In this document: piece after piece, positions 34,744-42,032 of the stretch
Layout: every line of letters starts with the position of its first letter
Position numbering within the stretch: position 1 is the stretch's first letter
DNA from: Paenibacillus sp. RC67
GTDB lineage: Bacteria > Bacillota > Bacilli > Paenibacillales > NBRC-103111
Reading direction: 5' to 3'
Length of the DNA stretch: 64,000 nt
NCBI RefSeq assembly: GCF_030020805.1
Contig: NZ_CP125098.1
Coordinates: forward strand, 1,468,001 to 1,532,000
Notes under the pieces: generated by a model
Seen by the model: the letters and a program-made list of their open reading frames with translations, nothing else
What the model was told of the DNA's origin: nothing
Database searches by the model: none
Made by a program: the position numbers and the translations under genes

Positions 34744-36456
34744 ATGAAGTATATACAGAATCTGAGAATCAAAACGAAAATTGGCGGAATGCTTGGTCTT
34801 TCCATTGTTTTCCTGCTCATTATCGGCATTACAGGCTATTTCGTCATGGACAAGATGGCTAGCAATGCCCGTGCTATGTACGAAGAAACCTTGATTCCGA
34901 ACAGCCTGGTCGAAGGGCTTTTGTTCGGTAATTCACAAATGGATTCTTTACAGCTTGAATTACTGCTGGCCAAAGACGAAGCCATCATCAAGCAAATCCA
35001 GCAGCAAATTACTCAAACCCGTGATAAAAATCAGGCGACACGAAAAACGCTGGAGCAGATCACGCTATCTCCGAGAGCGCAAGAGCAGTACCAGAACTTT
35101 ATCGATTTAATCCCTAAAAACAACGAAGCTAAGAAAAAAGTAGATGACTTAGCAGTTGTCAATCAAAAAGAAGCGGCGCATAAGGAATATGTGAATTCGT
35201 TCAAGCCGATACGTGCTGAAATGATCAAAAGTTTAGAGAACGTTGTTAAGTTCAATGAAGACGACGCAAAAATCTTTTACGACAAAAGTATTCAAAGCTC
35301 CAAGCTGGCTATTTCCATCATCCTTGTCGTTACATTGCTTGCCGTCATTTTATGTTCCTTGATTGGATACGGCATTGCTAATATGATCACAAGACCTGTT
35401 CGCAGCATTCAACAATTGATGGCTAAAGCACAGGACGGAGATTTAACGGTTAATGCTACATACCAATCCAAAGACGAAATCGGTCTTCTTTCAAAGGATT
35501 TCAACGGGATGATCACTGGCTTGAGAGAAATCATTGCAAAGATCGTCCTCGAGTCTCAAAACTTGTCTGCGAGCTCGGAGCAGTTGGCAGCAAGTTCTGA
35601 ACAATCCAGCCAAACCACCCATCATGTCGTTGCGGCCATTCAAGACATTGCTGAAGGTGCCGATCAGCAGCTGCAAAGCACTACCGAAAGCGTTAGAGCA
35701 ATGGAAGAGATGGCGACAGGCATTAACAGGATTGCAGAATTTTCGGGCAATGTATCCTCCATGTCCATGGAAGCTTCCAAGGAAGCCGAGGAAGGCAATA
35801 TTTCGATCCAGAAAGCAATGTCCCAAATGGATTTGATCCGAGAATCGGTCAACAATTCGTCTAAGGTTGTTAACCAGTTGGGTATACGATCTCAGGAAAT
35901 CGGTCAAATCGTTGATGTTATTACTGATATTTCGATGCAAACCAATTTGCTTGCTTTGAATGCAGCGATTGAAGCTGCAAGAGCGGGCGAACACGGAAGA
36001 GGCTTTGTTGTCGTTGCCGACGAGGTTCGGAAGCTGGCCGAGCAATCTAGACAATCGGCGGAACAAATCGCGGAGATCATTCAGCAAGTTCAAGGCGAAA
36101 CTCGCTCTGCGGTTACAGCTATGGAAAAAGGGAGCCGAGAGGTTGAACACGGAACTGTGATTATGCAGGAAGCAGGAGAAGCCTTCCGCAATATCATGAA
36201 TGCGGTACAGCAGGTGGCTTATCAGATGCAGGAGGTTTCTGCCGCATCGGAGCAAATGTCAGCGGGCACAGAGGAGATTACCGCTTCCCTGCATGATATG
36301 AACAGCATTACGAACGCCGCCTTCTCGAAGACAGAAGGTGTGGCGGCTGCTTCGGAGCAGCAATTAGCTACGATGGAAGAAATTGCTGAATCCGTGAATG
36401 CGTTGACGCGGATGGCTCAAGAACTGCATGAAATAACTTTACGTTTTAAGAGCTGA
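34744..36456 (+). CDS. methyl-accepting chemotaxis protein with 4HB sensor, controlled by a c-di-GMP riboswitch
   Basis: A 570-residue receptor: first membrane helix (about 12-34), four-helix-bundle extracellular sensor (about 35-185), second membrane helix (about 187-210), HAMP (about 211-265) and a signalling coiled coil with tip sequence [40 protein letters not shown] completes the conserved tip. The domain order and length are typical. It should signal to CheA. A complete c-di-GMP-I riboswitch and terminator lie between its promoter and start, linking motility control to the second messenger. A strong terminator follows. Confidence 0.95.
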   Translation: MKYIQNLRIKTKIGGMLGLSIVFLLIIGITGYFVMDKMASNARAMYEETLIPNSLVEGLLFGNSQMDSLQLELLLAKDEAIIKQIQQQITQTRDKNQATRKTLEQITLSPRAQEQYQNFIDLIPKNNEAKKKVDDLAVVNQKEAAHKEYVNSFKPIRAEMIKSLENVVKFNEDDAKIFYDKSIQSSKLAISIILVVTLLAVILCSLIGYGIANMITRPVRSIQQLMAKAQDGDLTVNATYQSKDEIGLLSKDFNGMITGLREIIAKIVLESQNLSASSEQLAASSEQSSQTTHHVVAAIQDIAEGADQQLQSTTESVRAMEEMATGINRIAEFSGNVSSMSMEASKEAEEGNISIQKAMSQMDLIRESVNNSSKVVNQLGIRSQEIGQIVDVITDISMQTNLLALNAAIEAARAGEHGRGFVVVADEVRKLAEQSRQSAEQIAEIIQQVQGETRSAVTAMEKGSREVEHGTVIMQEAGEAFRNIMNAVQQVAYQMQEVSAASEQMSAGTEEITASLHDMNSITNAAFSKTEGVAAASEQQLATMEEIAESVNALTRMAQELHEITLRFKS

Positions 36457-36482
36457 ACGCCCTGTCGCCGGGGATTGTACAA

Positions 36483-36520
36483 TGAAAAACCGCTGTTGGT
36501 TTCGACCAACAGCGGTTTTT
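36483..36520 (+). terminator. terminator of the chemotaxis receptor gene
   Basis: AAAACCGCTGTTGGT and ACCAACAGCGGTTTT flank a TTCG loop, with T residues after. It is a perfect 15-bp stem. Confidence 0.92.
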
Positions 36521-36562
36521 GTATTACAAAATCTTGTTCCTCTGCTCAAAGCTATACCTTTG

Positions 36563-36769
36563 TCTGCCTATATCACGATACAGGGCTCAGGCGACCCGAT
36601 TGTTCTCCTACACAGTCCCGGAGTGGGCATGAGGGTATGGAAGTTCGTCGTTCCGCAATTAGCGCGTACAAAAAAAGTTATCGCTTTTGATGGTCGGGGA
36701 ACGGGTCAATCGTCGTCACCTACGAAACCGCTTGATCTTGTACATGATTTGCTAATGCTGCTCGTGTAG
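36563..36769 (+). pseudogene. alpha/beta hydrolase, N-terminal fragment
   Basis: The reading YITIQGSGDPIVLLHSPGVG followed by VIAFDGRGTGQSSSP is the N-terminal part of an alpha/beta hydrolase (oxyanion-hole strand and the second strand-turn). It has no proper start, being fused to the terminator upstream, and ends in a stop before the nucleophile elbow. It is a truncated remnant. Confidence 0.7.
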
Positions 36770-36857
36770 GACACCATTTGGGGTCGTGTCAATAGTATTT
36801 TTTCATCTTCGCATGAGAACGGTTGATTAGCTACGGAAAGAAGGTGGATGTTTCTTA

Positions 36858-36887
36858 TTGACGGGACTCTATATAGTGTCCTAAAAT
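36858..36887 (+). promoter_or_regulatory. promoter with palindromic operator for the ArsR-type gene
   Basis: TTGACG (36858-36863) and TAAAAT (36882-36887) are separated by exactly 18 bp. The spacer itself is the near-perfect palindrome GGACTCTATATAGTGTCC (36864-36881). Binding of the downstream ArsR-type repressor here would block RNA polymerase (inference). Confidence 0.65.
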
Positions 36888-36932
36888 AAAGGTACCATTT
36901 GGTGTAATTTATTTCATGCGAGGGAGTGAGAG

Positions 36933-37265
36933 ATGATGAGCGCAATTGCACAGACACGGGATGTCTATTATGCCGTGGCCGATCCGACCCGGCGTGAAAT
37001 CATTCGACTGCTGGCGGATGCGGAAGAATTGCCGCTCAATCGGTTAACTCCGCATTTTGCGATGGGCCGAACCGCAGTCTCCAAGCATTTGACGATTTTG
37101 AAGGAAGCCGGCCTCGTGAGTGAGCGTAAAGTCGGCCGTGAGACGCGAAACCGTCTCAATCCCGCACCGCTGAAGGAGCTTCAGGATTGGTTGTCGTACT
37201 ACGAGAAGTTTTGGAAACAAAATATGGTTCGTCTGGATCAACTTCTTAAGGAGGAACAGGAATGA
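36933..37265 (+). CDS. ArsR-family transcriptional repressor
   Basis: A 110-residue winged-helix protein: ADPTRREIIRLLADAEELPLNR, then the recognition helix MGRTAVSKHLTILKEAGLV. It lacks the cysteine metal motif of classical ArsR and resembles the subgroup paired with SRPBCC/AHSA1 proteins. The start codon of the SRPBCC gene overlaps its stop (ATGA). A promoter whose spacer is an 18-bp palindrome lies 45 bp upstream and is the likely autoregulatory site. GAGGGAG precedes the ATG. Confidence 0.88.
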   Translation: MMSAIAQTRDVYYAVADPTRREIIRLLADAEELPLNRLTPHFAMGRTAVSKHLTILKEAGLVSERKVGRETRNRLNPAPLKELQDWLSYYEKFWKQNMVRLDQLLKEEQE

Positions 37266-37663
37266 AGCAAGATCTGTCGCTCGATTTTCAGTTCAAAAGT
37301 TCAATCATGCAGGTGTGGAACGCCTTGACCGACTCCGATAAGCTGGCGAAATGGGTTATGGACAACGATTTCAAACCGATTGTCGGCCACCGTTTTCAGT
37401 TCCGAAGGGAACCGGTAGAAGGGTGGGATGGCATCATCCATTGCGAAGTGCTGGAAGTCGTCGAGCCGCACCGTTTGACATATACTTGGGACAGCGGCGG
37501 AGAGAACACTACGATCATCTGGACATTGCGAGAACATAAAGACGGAACTGTTCATCTGCATCTTGATCAAACCGGCTTCAACAAAGTTCAAGCGCTCGGA
37601 GGCGCAAAATACGGCTGGACGAGCATGTGCGGACAGCTTGAAAAAGTATTGGTTGAATTGTAA
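37262..37663 (+). CDS. SRPBCC (AHSA1-like) domain protein
   Basis: A 133-residue START/Bet v 1-like protein with the AHSA1 pattern: VWNALTDSDKLAKWVMDNDF, GGENTTIIWTLREHKDGT and a C-terminal helix beginning GGAKYGWTSMCGQLEKVL. Such proteins have a hydrophobic cavity and usually pair with ArsR-type repressors, but a ligand is not known. It is coupled to the repressor gene by an ATGA overlap and probably shares its autoregulated promoter. Confidence 0.88.
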   Translation: MKQDLSLDFQFKSSIMQVWNALTDSDKLAKWVMDNDFKPIVGHRFQFRREPVEGWDGIIHCEVLEVVEPHRLTYTWDSGGENTTIIWTLREHKDGTVHLHLDQTGFNKVQALGGAKYGWTSMCGQLEKVLVEL

Positions 37664-37770
37664 TACAATTCTGATTCAGATATTCAATGCTTTGTTCGCA
37701 CCAATGGGACAAGATTGCAACATAATTGCAAGCTAACGAATATTTCAATTGCTTGAACTATCGCAGCCAA

Positions 37771-37860
37771 TATAATTGGATCTTGAATGACTCGAATCAA
37801 CATAATCCGAACGGCTTAGTTTTTAGTGAAATGTGGATTCCTGTTGATATAAAAAAGTGA
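37771..37860 (+). pseudogene. short C-terminal remnant of an effector-binding (GyrI-like) protein
   Basis: The frame ending at TGA 37858-37860 reads NPNGLVFSEMWIPVDIKK, which resembles the last strand of GyrI-like/effector-binding domains. No start or upstream coding could be joined to it. This is weak evidence from 30 codons. Confidence 0.3.
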
Positions 37861-37877
37861 TAAAAGGAGCGATAAAA

Positions 37878-38345
37878 ATGTCCTATATTGTTGATTTTAA
37901 AAATGTGTCTACGGTTGGTTTAGAATCTTCACCTGTAGCAGATGCGCTTGCTGGTTTACGTGCGAATGAAGCTCGTTACTTCATGAACAAATACAAGCAT
38001 GAATTTACGGTGGTACCAGCTAGTGAAAGCCAGGAGACCCTTGATTATGTGAACAGAATTTTGAAAGAAGAACGTGATATTGAGTTTGAAGCCAAACCTT
38101 TAGAAACGTCGCGTCTTCAAGTGGAAAATATCAAATGGACCTTCGTCTTTTATGAGGATGGTCTAGCGGTCAACGTCCTGTATACGGTTGATGACCCTAA
38201 GAAGCGGGCCGTTGGTTTTAAGCTTTCTGAGGGGATGGAGGTACCAAAGGAGTTAGAAGAGAAGAAGTTTAAGTTTGCTAGACAGAAGTCAAAACTAGCT
38301 GGAACCATTCGAGGCACGTTTTTTGTAATTAAGAGAGAATATTAG
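37878..38345 (+). CDS. hypothetical protein of 155 residues
   Basis: A soluble alpha/beta protein starting MSYIVDFKNVSTVGLESSP and ending GTIRGTFFVIKREY. I believe close homologues are widespread in Paenibacillus, but I cannot name a family or function. AAAAGGAGCG precedes the ATG at 37878. Between its stop and repeat copy E (71 bp downstream) is a TAGCGGTG/CACCGCGCTA hairpin. Base composition is close to that of core genes. Confidence 0.65.
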   Translation: MSYIVDFKNVSTVGLESSPVADALAGLRANEARYFMNKYKHEFTVVPASESQETLDYVNRILKEERDIEFEAKPLETSRLQVENIKWTFVFYEDGLAVNVLYTVDDPKKRAVGFKLSEGMEVPKELEEKKFKFARQKSKLAGTIRGTFFVIKREY

Positions 38346-38415
38346 AAGAAGCAAAACGCAAGCATAGCGGTGGATACGATATTTCGTTCGCAACACCGCG
38401 CTACACCACATTGCG

Positions 38416-38478
38416 CTAACGGGTACGTTAACTCAATAAACCAACAAAGACGCGGCTGCGATCGGCAGCCGCGTTATG
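38416..38478 (+). repeat. structured intergenic repeat, copy E
   Basis: It begins CTAACGGGTACGTTAACTC. The hairpin is ACGCGGCTGC/GGCAGCCGCGTT around GATC (about 38450-38475), ending GTTATGCT. The first 14 bases contain the dyad TAACG/CGTTA. Confidence 0.75.
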
Positions 38479-38549
38479 CTATATGGAAGGAATAATCAAT
38501 ATTTCCATCGAATAGGAAGTGGAAAAGAAAAAGTGGGAGGCGAAAAGAA

Positions 38550-39182
38550 ATGAAAAGGGAAAGATTTGAAAGGATTGACGTTGAAAACCTCAATATTGTT
38601 GACAAAGACGGAAATATAAAAATGACACTTTTTAATAAAGAAAACATCCCTCCAGCAATGATGGACGGTGAGGATATTCTGCCCGGACATAGAAAAGATT
38701 GGCCGATTTCTGGAATTATGTTTTATAACGGCGAAGGTGACGAATGCGGTGGATTGATATTCGGAAGTGAGAAGGATGAAAATGGTCACTACAAGTCTTC
38801 TGCTTCATTAACTTTTGACCAATATAAGCAAGATGAAGTTGTCACAATGTCTTACTATAATGAGAACGGAGTAATGACTTACGGATTCAAAATAAAGGAT
38901 AGACCACAGATTCCACTATCTGAGCAATTAAAAATACTAAAAGAAATCAATGAATCAAACAAAGATAATGAAACAAAAAAGAAAGAGATTGACGCACTAT
39001 GGGAAGGAAGTACACAACGAGCATTCATGGGGAAGAATGAAAAAGGGGAAGTAACGATTTGTCTGATGGATAGTAAAGGAAAACAACGGATAAGAATGCT
39101 AGTGGATAAAAATGATAATCCTAGAATGGAGTTTCTGGACGGAAACGGCAATGTTACATATAAGCTACCTCCTGATTTGTAA
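38550..39182 (+). CDS. hypothetical protein of 210 residues with repeated beta-hairpin motifs
   Basis: The N-terminal NLNIVDKDGNIKMTLF and the C-terminal pair LMDSKGKQRIRMLVDKNDN and MEFLDGNGNVTYKLP are similar strand-turn-strand units. A charged helix (about 120-155) lies between them. There is no signal peptide or membrane segment. I do not recognise the family. GTGGGAGG precedes the ATG. Repeat copies E and F lie on either side, 72 bp before and 18 bp after, so gene and downstream repeat look like one unit. Confidence 0.6.
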   Translation: MKRERFERIDVENLNIVDKDGNIKMTLFNKENIPPAMMDGEDILPGHRKDWPISGIMFYNGEGDECGGLIFGSEKDENGHYKSSASLTFDQYKQDEVVTMSYYNENGVMTYGFKIKDRPQIPLSEQLKILKEINESNKDNETKKKEIDALWEGSTQRAFMGKNEKGEVTICLMDSKGKQRIRMLVDKNDNPRMEFLDGNGNVTYKLPPDL

Positions 39183-39199
39183 AGTCGTAGCGGATTGAA

Positions 39200-39283
39200 C
39201 TAACGGATACGATAGCGTGGAGCTGCCGCAAGGACAGCTCCTCTTGATTTTTATTGAAGTAACGGGCAGTATCGTTCAGTTAA
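39200..39283 (+). repeat. structured intergenic repeat, copy F
   Basis: It begins CTAACGGATACGATAG and ends GTATCGTTCAGTTAA, so its ends form an imperfect inverted repeat. Inside is a GGAGCTG/CAGCTCC hairpin. It starts 18 bp after a stop codon. Confidence 0.75.
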
Positions 39284-39353
39284 TGCCCAATAAAAAGCAA
39301 CCGAAACATTTCAATTTCTTCAACGTCTAATAACTTGAAATGGAGGAAAGGTG

Positions 39354-39593
39354 ATGAGAATCAATAAGCGAATCCTTACTACGTTCCTTATTGTTGTTCT
39401 TCTGTTCGGAGCATTGTTTTATTCTCTAATTGGTATGAATATTCGAGTTAAACTTGCAGAAATGATTATCGAAACGAGATTCCAACCTTATGTTTCGATA
39501 CTGGTTGGCACTACCCAAAGAGACCAGATGTTACAAGAGAGAATCATCAGAGTCTGTGGGTATCTCCCCGATGAAAATCATCCATGTATGTAA
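39354..39593 (+). CDS. small membrane-anchored protein
   Basis: A 79-residue protein with one N-terminal membrane helix (about 8-27) followed by a soluble tail that ends VCGYLPDENHPCM and has two cysteines. GGAGGAAAGGTG precedes the ATG at 39354. I do not recognise it. Repeat copy F ends about 70 bp upstream and copy G starts 12 bp after its stop. Confidence 0.55.
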   Translation: MRINKRILTTFLIVVLLFGALFYSLIGMNIRVKLAEMIIETRFQPYVSILVGTTQRDQMLQERIIRVCGYLPDENHPCM

Positions 39594-39604
39594 GTTAAAT
39601 TAAA

Positions 39605-39686
39605 CTAACGGGTACGATAGCTGAATAACTATAAGATGGCAGCCGGTTAGTGCAAACGGCTGCCTTTGTTCAACTGGGCAGGTTAG
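39605..39686 (+). repeat. structured intergenic repeat, copy G (best-preserved)
   Basis: It begins CTAACGGGTACGATAGC. The hairpin is GGCAGCCG (39638-39645) with CGGCTGCC (39657-39664). It ends TTCAACTGGGCAGGTTAG. CTAAC at the start is complementary to GTTAG at the end. Confidence 0.8.
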
Positions 39687-39776
39687 TGGGAATATCTGGA
39701 TAAATTGTTGCAGATATGATAGAGCATTTCATTGGGTTAGTATTTGATTTCAATTGTCCAAAAGAGGAGTAACGTC

Positions 39777-40277
39777 ATGTCGACCGAGATTGTGATGGTT
39801 CAACCTGAAGAAAGAGAGATATTACGCAATATTTATCAGTTTTATTTACATGATCTATCGGAGTTTAGCAATTTTTTAAAGATTAGCGAAAGTGGATTCT
39901 TTCCTAACTATGTTTCCGATTCTTGGTGGGAACGAAAAGACAGACATCCCTACTTTATAATGGAAAATTAGCAGAGAGTCGGATTTGTCTTGCTCTCCCA
40001 TCCACCCACAGCTCCGAAAGACGTTGATAATGAAGTTTGCGAATTATTCGTTTTGAGAGGATTTAGAAAAAAAGGAATTGGTGAAGCTGCGATAAAACTT
40101 ATATTCAAATTGTTTCCGGGTAAATATGTGATATGGCAATTAGTTGAAAATAAAGCAGCAATTCATTTTTGGTACAGTGTTTATAAGAAACAGTCTATAA
40201 AATACAACGAAACAACATCTGAGTTTGATGGCGATCAAGTGATAAAACAGTGGTTTGAAATTCCGAAGTACAAATAG
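39777..40277 (+). pseudogene. GNAT-family acetyltransferase interrupted by an amber stop
   Basis: The gene starts with AAGAGGAG before ATG 39777. It reads MSTEIVMVQPEEREILRN, meets an in-frame TAG at 39969-39971 after 64 codons, and continues in the same frame with RVGFVLLSHPP and the acetyl-CoA-binding stretch LRGFRKKGIGEAA to a stop at 40275-40277. No frameshift is needed. It is therefore a nonsense-mutated GNAT gene of about 166 codons. The size and setting match the small single-gene units of this region. Confidence 0.8.
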
Positions 40278-40324
40278 AGGACGAATAGATTTTTGTTGCG
40301 CTCCCTCGAAATGATTTAGTTTCC

Positions 40325-40655
40325 TCACTCAGACTCATGTATTCGTAGGATATCACCCTTAGTAAATGCGAGCAAAAAGAGCATACGTAGGAGCCGATAG
40401 CTGAGGATCGTAGAAAGGGCATGCGGGAACAAAGGTGTGGTGTCAAACACCCATATCATTCCTCCACGTAGCCCTAGTGATTCTCGCTCCCATGTCTCAA
40501 CGGGTCTAAGCCCTTTCATTCCTTCGTCACATCTAACTAAGGGGTGGAGGTCGGTCTTTCTAACGGAACGGGTCCGAGCCCTTTTGCGTAACGTCTCCCG
40601 ATACTCCGTGCTTCTTATCATCCTGCGAATGCATGAGCCGGTGAGGATAGATTAT
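40325..40655 (-). ncRNA. long 3' noncoding region of an IS110/IS1111-type element, candidate bridge-RNA locus
   Basis: Between the transposase stop and the presumed element end are about 330 bases with no gene. On the minus strand it shares ordered blocks with 52590-52936, including ATTCGCAGGAT, AAGCACGGAG, GACGAAGGAATG (or AACGAAGGAATG) and GACCCGT. A subterminal inverted repeat (CCTGCGAATGCATGAG near 40622-40637 against ACTCATGTATTCG near 40333) frames it. IS1111-group elements are known to encode their bridge RNA downstream of the recombinase. RNA expression is inferred. Confidence 0.4.
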
Positions 40656-40657
40656 TG

Positions 40658-41472
40658 TTAGGCTGCTTGCGGGAAGACCTTGGCCGAGTCGTAAACTTCG
40701 CCGCTCTTGGCTAGTCCAACAAGCATGCGGGCGACTTTACCACACAGTTTCATGATGGACTTCATCCTCTTTAACTTCTTTCCTTCAACATTATGGTGGT
40801 GCAAAGCCCTAACATCCGGATTAGTCATAACCATACACATTGTCATGAGATAGAGAAAATGACGCAGGCGAGGACATCCCCGTTTGCTGAGCGCCATTGT
40901 TCCACGCCACTTCCCAGAACTGGCCTCAGCTAGATTCAATCCAGCATGGCGAAGCAACGCATTTCCGTGCGTATATCCACTTAGATCACCAGCTTCACCA
41001 AGTATACCAGCAAGACTCGTGGCGTTAACGCCGCGTATTTCAAGCAGCCTCTGAGCATAAGGAATACGTTCAAGAATGAGATGGACCTCATGCTCAATCT
41101 GCTCAAGCTGGCTCTGGGCCAGGTCATATTCTTGGAGCAATTGCCCTAAGTGAAGCTTTTAAACGTGAAAGCTTCAATACCTTGGTCAACAAGCCAGCGT
41201 GCAAGGCTGAACCAGTAGTGACCGGTTGGTTCCATGCCAACCATGACGCGGCTTAGATTGTAGGTTTTGAGGAGATCTTGGATCCAGCGCTCGAATAGCC
41301 TGAACCCCTCACGATGATTACCGAACTCGAGGGGAGTTCCCAGAGCTAACCCTCGAAAGCTGACAGCGCGTGCGACATGGGCTTCTTGGGCGATGTCTAC
41401 GCCAACAACCAGATGATGAACGGTAATGTTTTCTATGAGTTGATTTTGTTTGTCCTGTGCCTTATACTTCAT
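40658..41472 (-). pseudogene. IS110-family transposase with internal deletion
   Basis: The N-terminal 108 codons (41472-41146) have the DEDD-domain opening VVGVDIAQEAHVARAVSF and MVGMEPTGHYWFSLARWL, then stop. The C-terminal part (about 41145-40658) continues in another frame with LLQEYDLAQSQLEQ, IRGVNATSLAGILGEAGDL and LRHAGLNLAEASSGKWRG. About 140 residues between them are missing compared with family members of 400-430 residues. AGGAGGTCG precedes the ATG. The protein must be inactive. Confidence 0.85.
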
Positions 41473-41585
41473 GATAGAGCGACCTCCTAGATGGGCTTTT
41501 TGAGGCTTTTGACCTCGTGCGAAACCCCATCGTAACGAGGCGCTCGTTTTTGTTCAAACACCAAATTTTTCGTTTTACAGGAATT

Positions 41586-41645
41586 CTAACGGGAAACGAT
41601 AGCTCAACAATCAACAGCGGCAGCCAGAAGATCAGCAGCCTTTCG
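41586..41645 (+). repeat. structured intergenic repeat, copy H (degenerate)
   Basis: It begins CTAACGGGAAACGATAGCTC. GGCAGCC is present, but the second arm is AGCAGCC rather than the complement, so the hairpin is damaged. The rest of 41473-42032 holds no convincing gene; a GCAGAGC/GCTCT stem with T residues near 41945-41970 may be a weak terminator. Confidence 0.6.
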
Positions 41646-42032
41646 TTACACTCGTCGTACCCAGAAACACTCATATTCTAGCCGGTGAAAATATAATGGC
41701 AGGGCCAAGCCCCCGTGCAGCTTGGATTCCTGCGCACGGCGAAAGCTTTGCATAGAAGCGCATTTCCCCTTTACAATCAACGGGTGAAAAATTGCTTGAA
41801 TACGGAAAAGAGCTGCCGCAGAAAACTGTAGAATTATTTCGATAGGTAGCGATAGTTTGGTTGAATTAGCTATCAGATGGGGTAACATCAAGCCTTTTGC
41901 TGCTTAACTAACCTGAAAATTTGGAACATATGGTCATACAAGAGGGCAGAGCGACATCCCTGCTCTTTTTCATAATCACATTTCAAAGAAATCCAAAGGA
42001 ATATCAAGATTTTTGTCGAAGTAAGTGGAACT

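Noticed and set aside
35491..36255. 254-codon minus-strand frame inside the chemotaxis receptor gene
   Set aside because: It is the antisense of a repetitive coiled-coil coding region; composition and lack of start signals show it is not a gene.
28224..39686. Interpretation of the repeats as classical integron attC sites
   Set aside because: The outer boxes do not fit RYYYAAC and GTTRRRY strictly, no IntI-type integrase is seen, and the recombinase at the right edge is broken. It is kept only as a cassette-like hypothesis.
28224..39686. CRISPR array
   Set aside because: Repeat copies are hundreds of bases to several kilobases apart, variable in length, and separated by genes rather than spacers; no cas gene is seen.
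41646..41891. 81-codon minus-strand frame after repeat copy H
   Set aside because: No ribosome site, no recognisable domain and low coding character.
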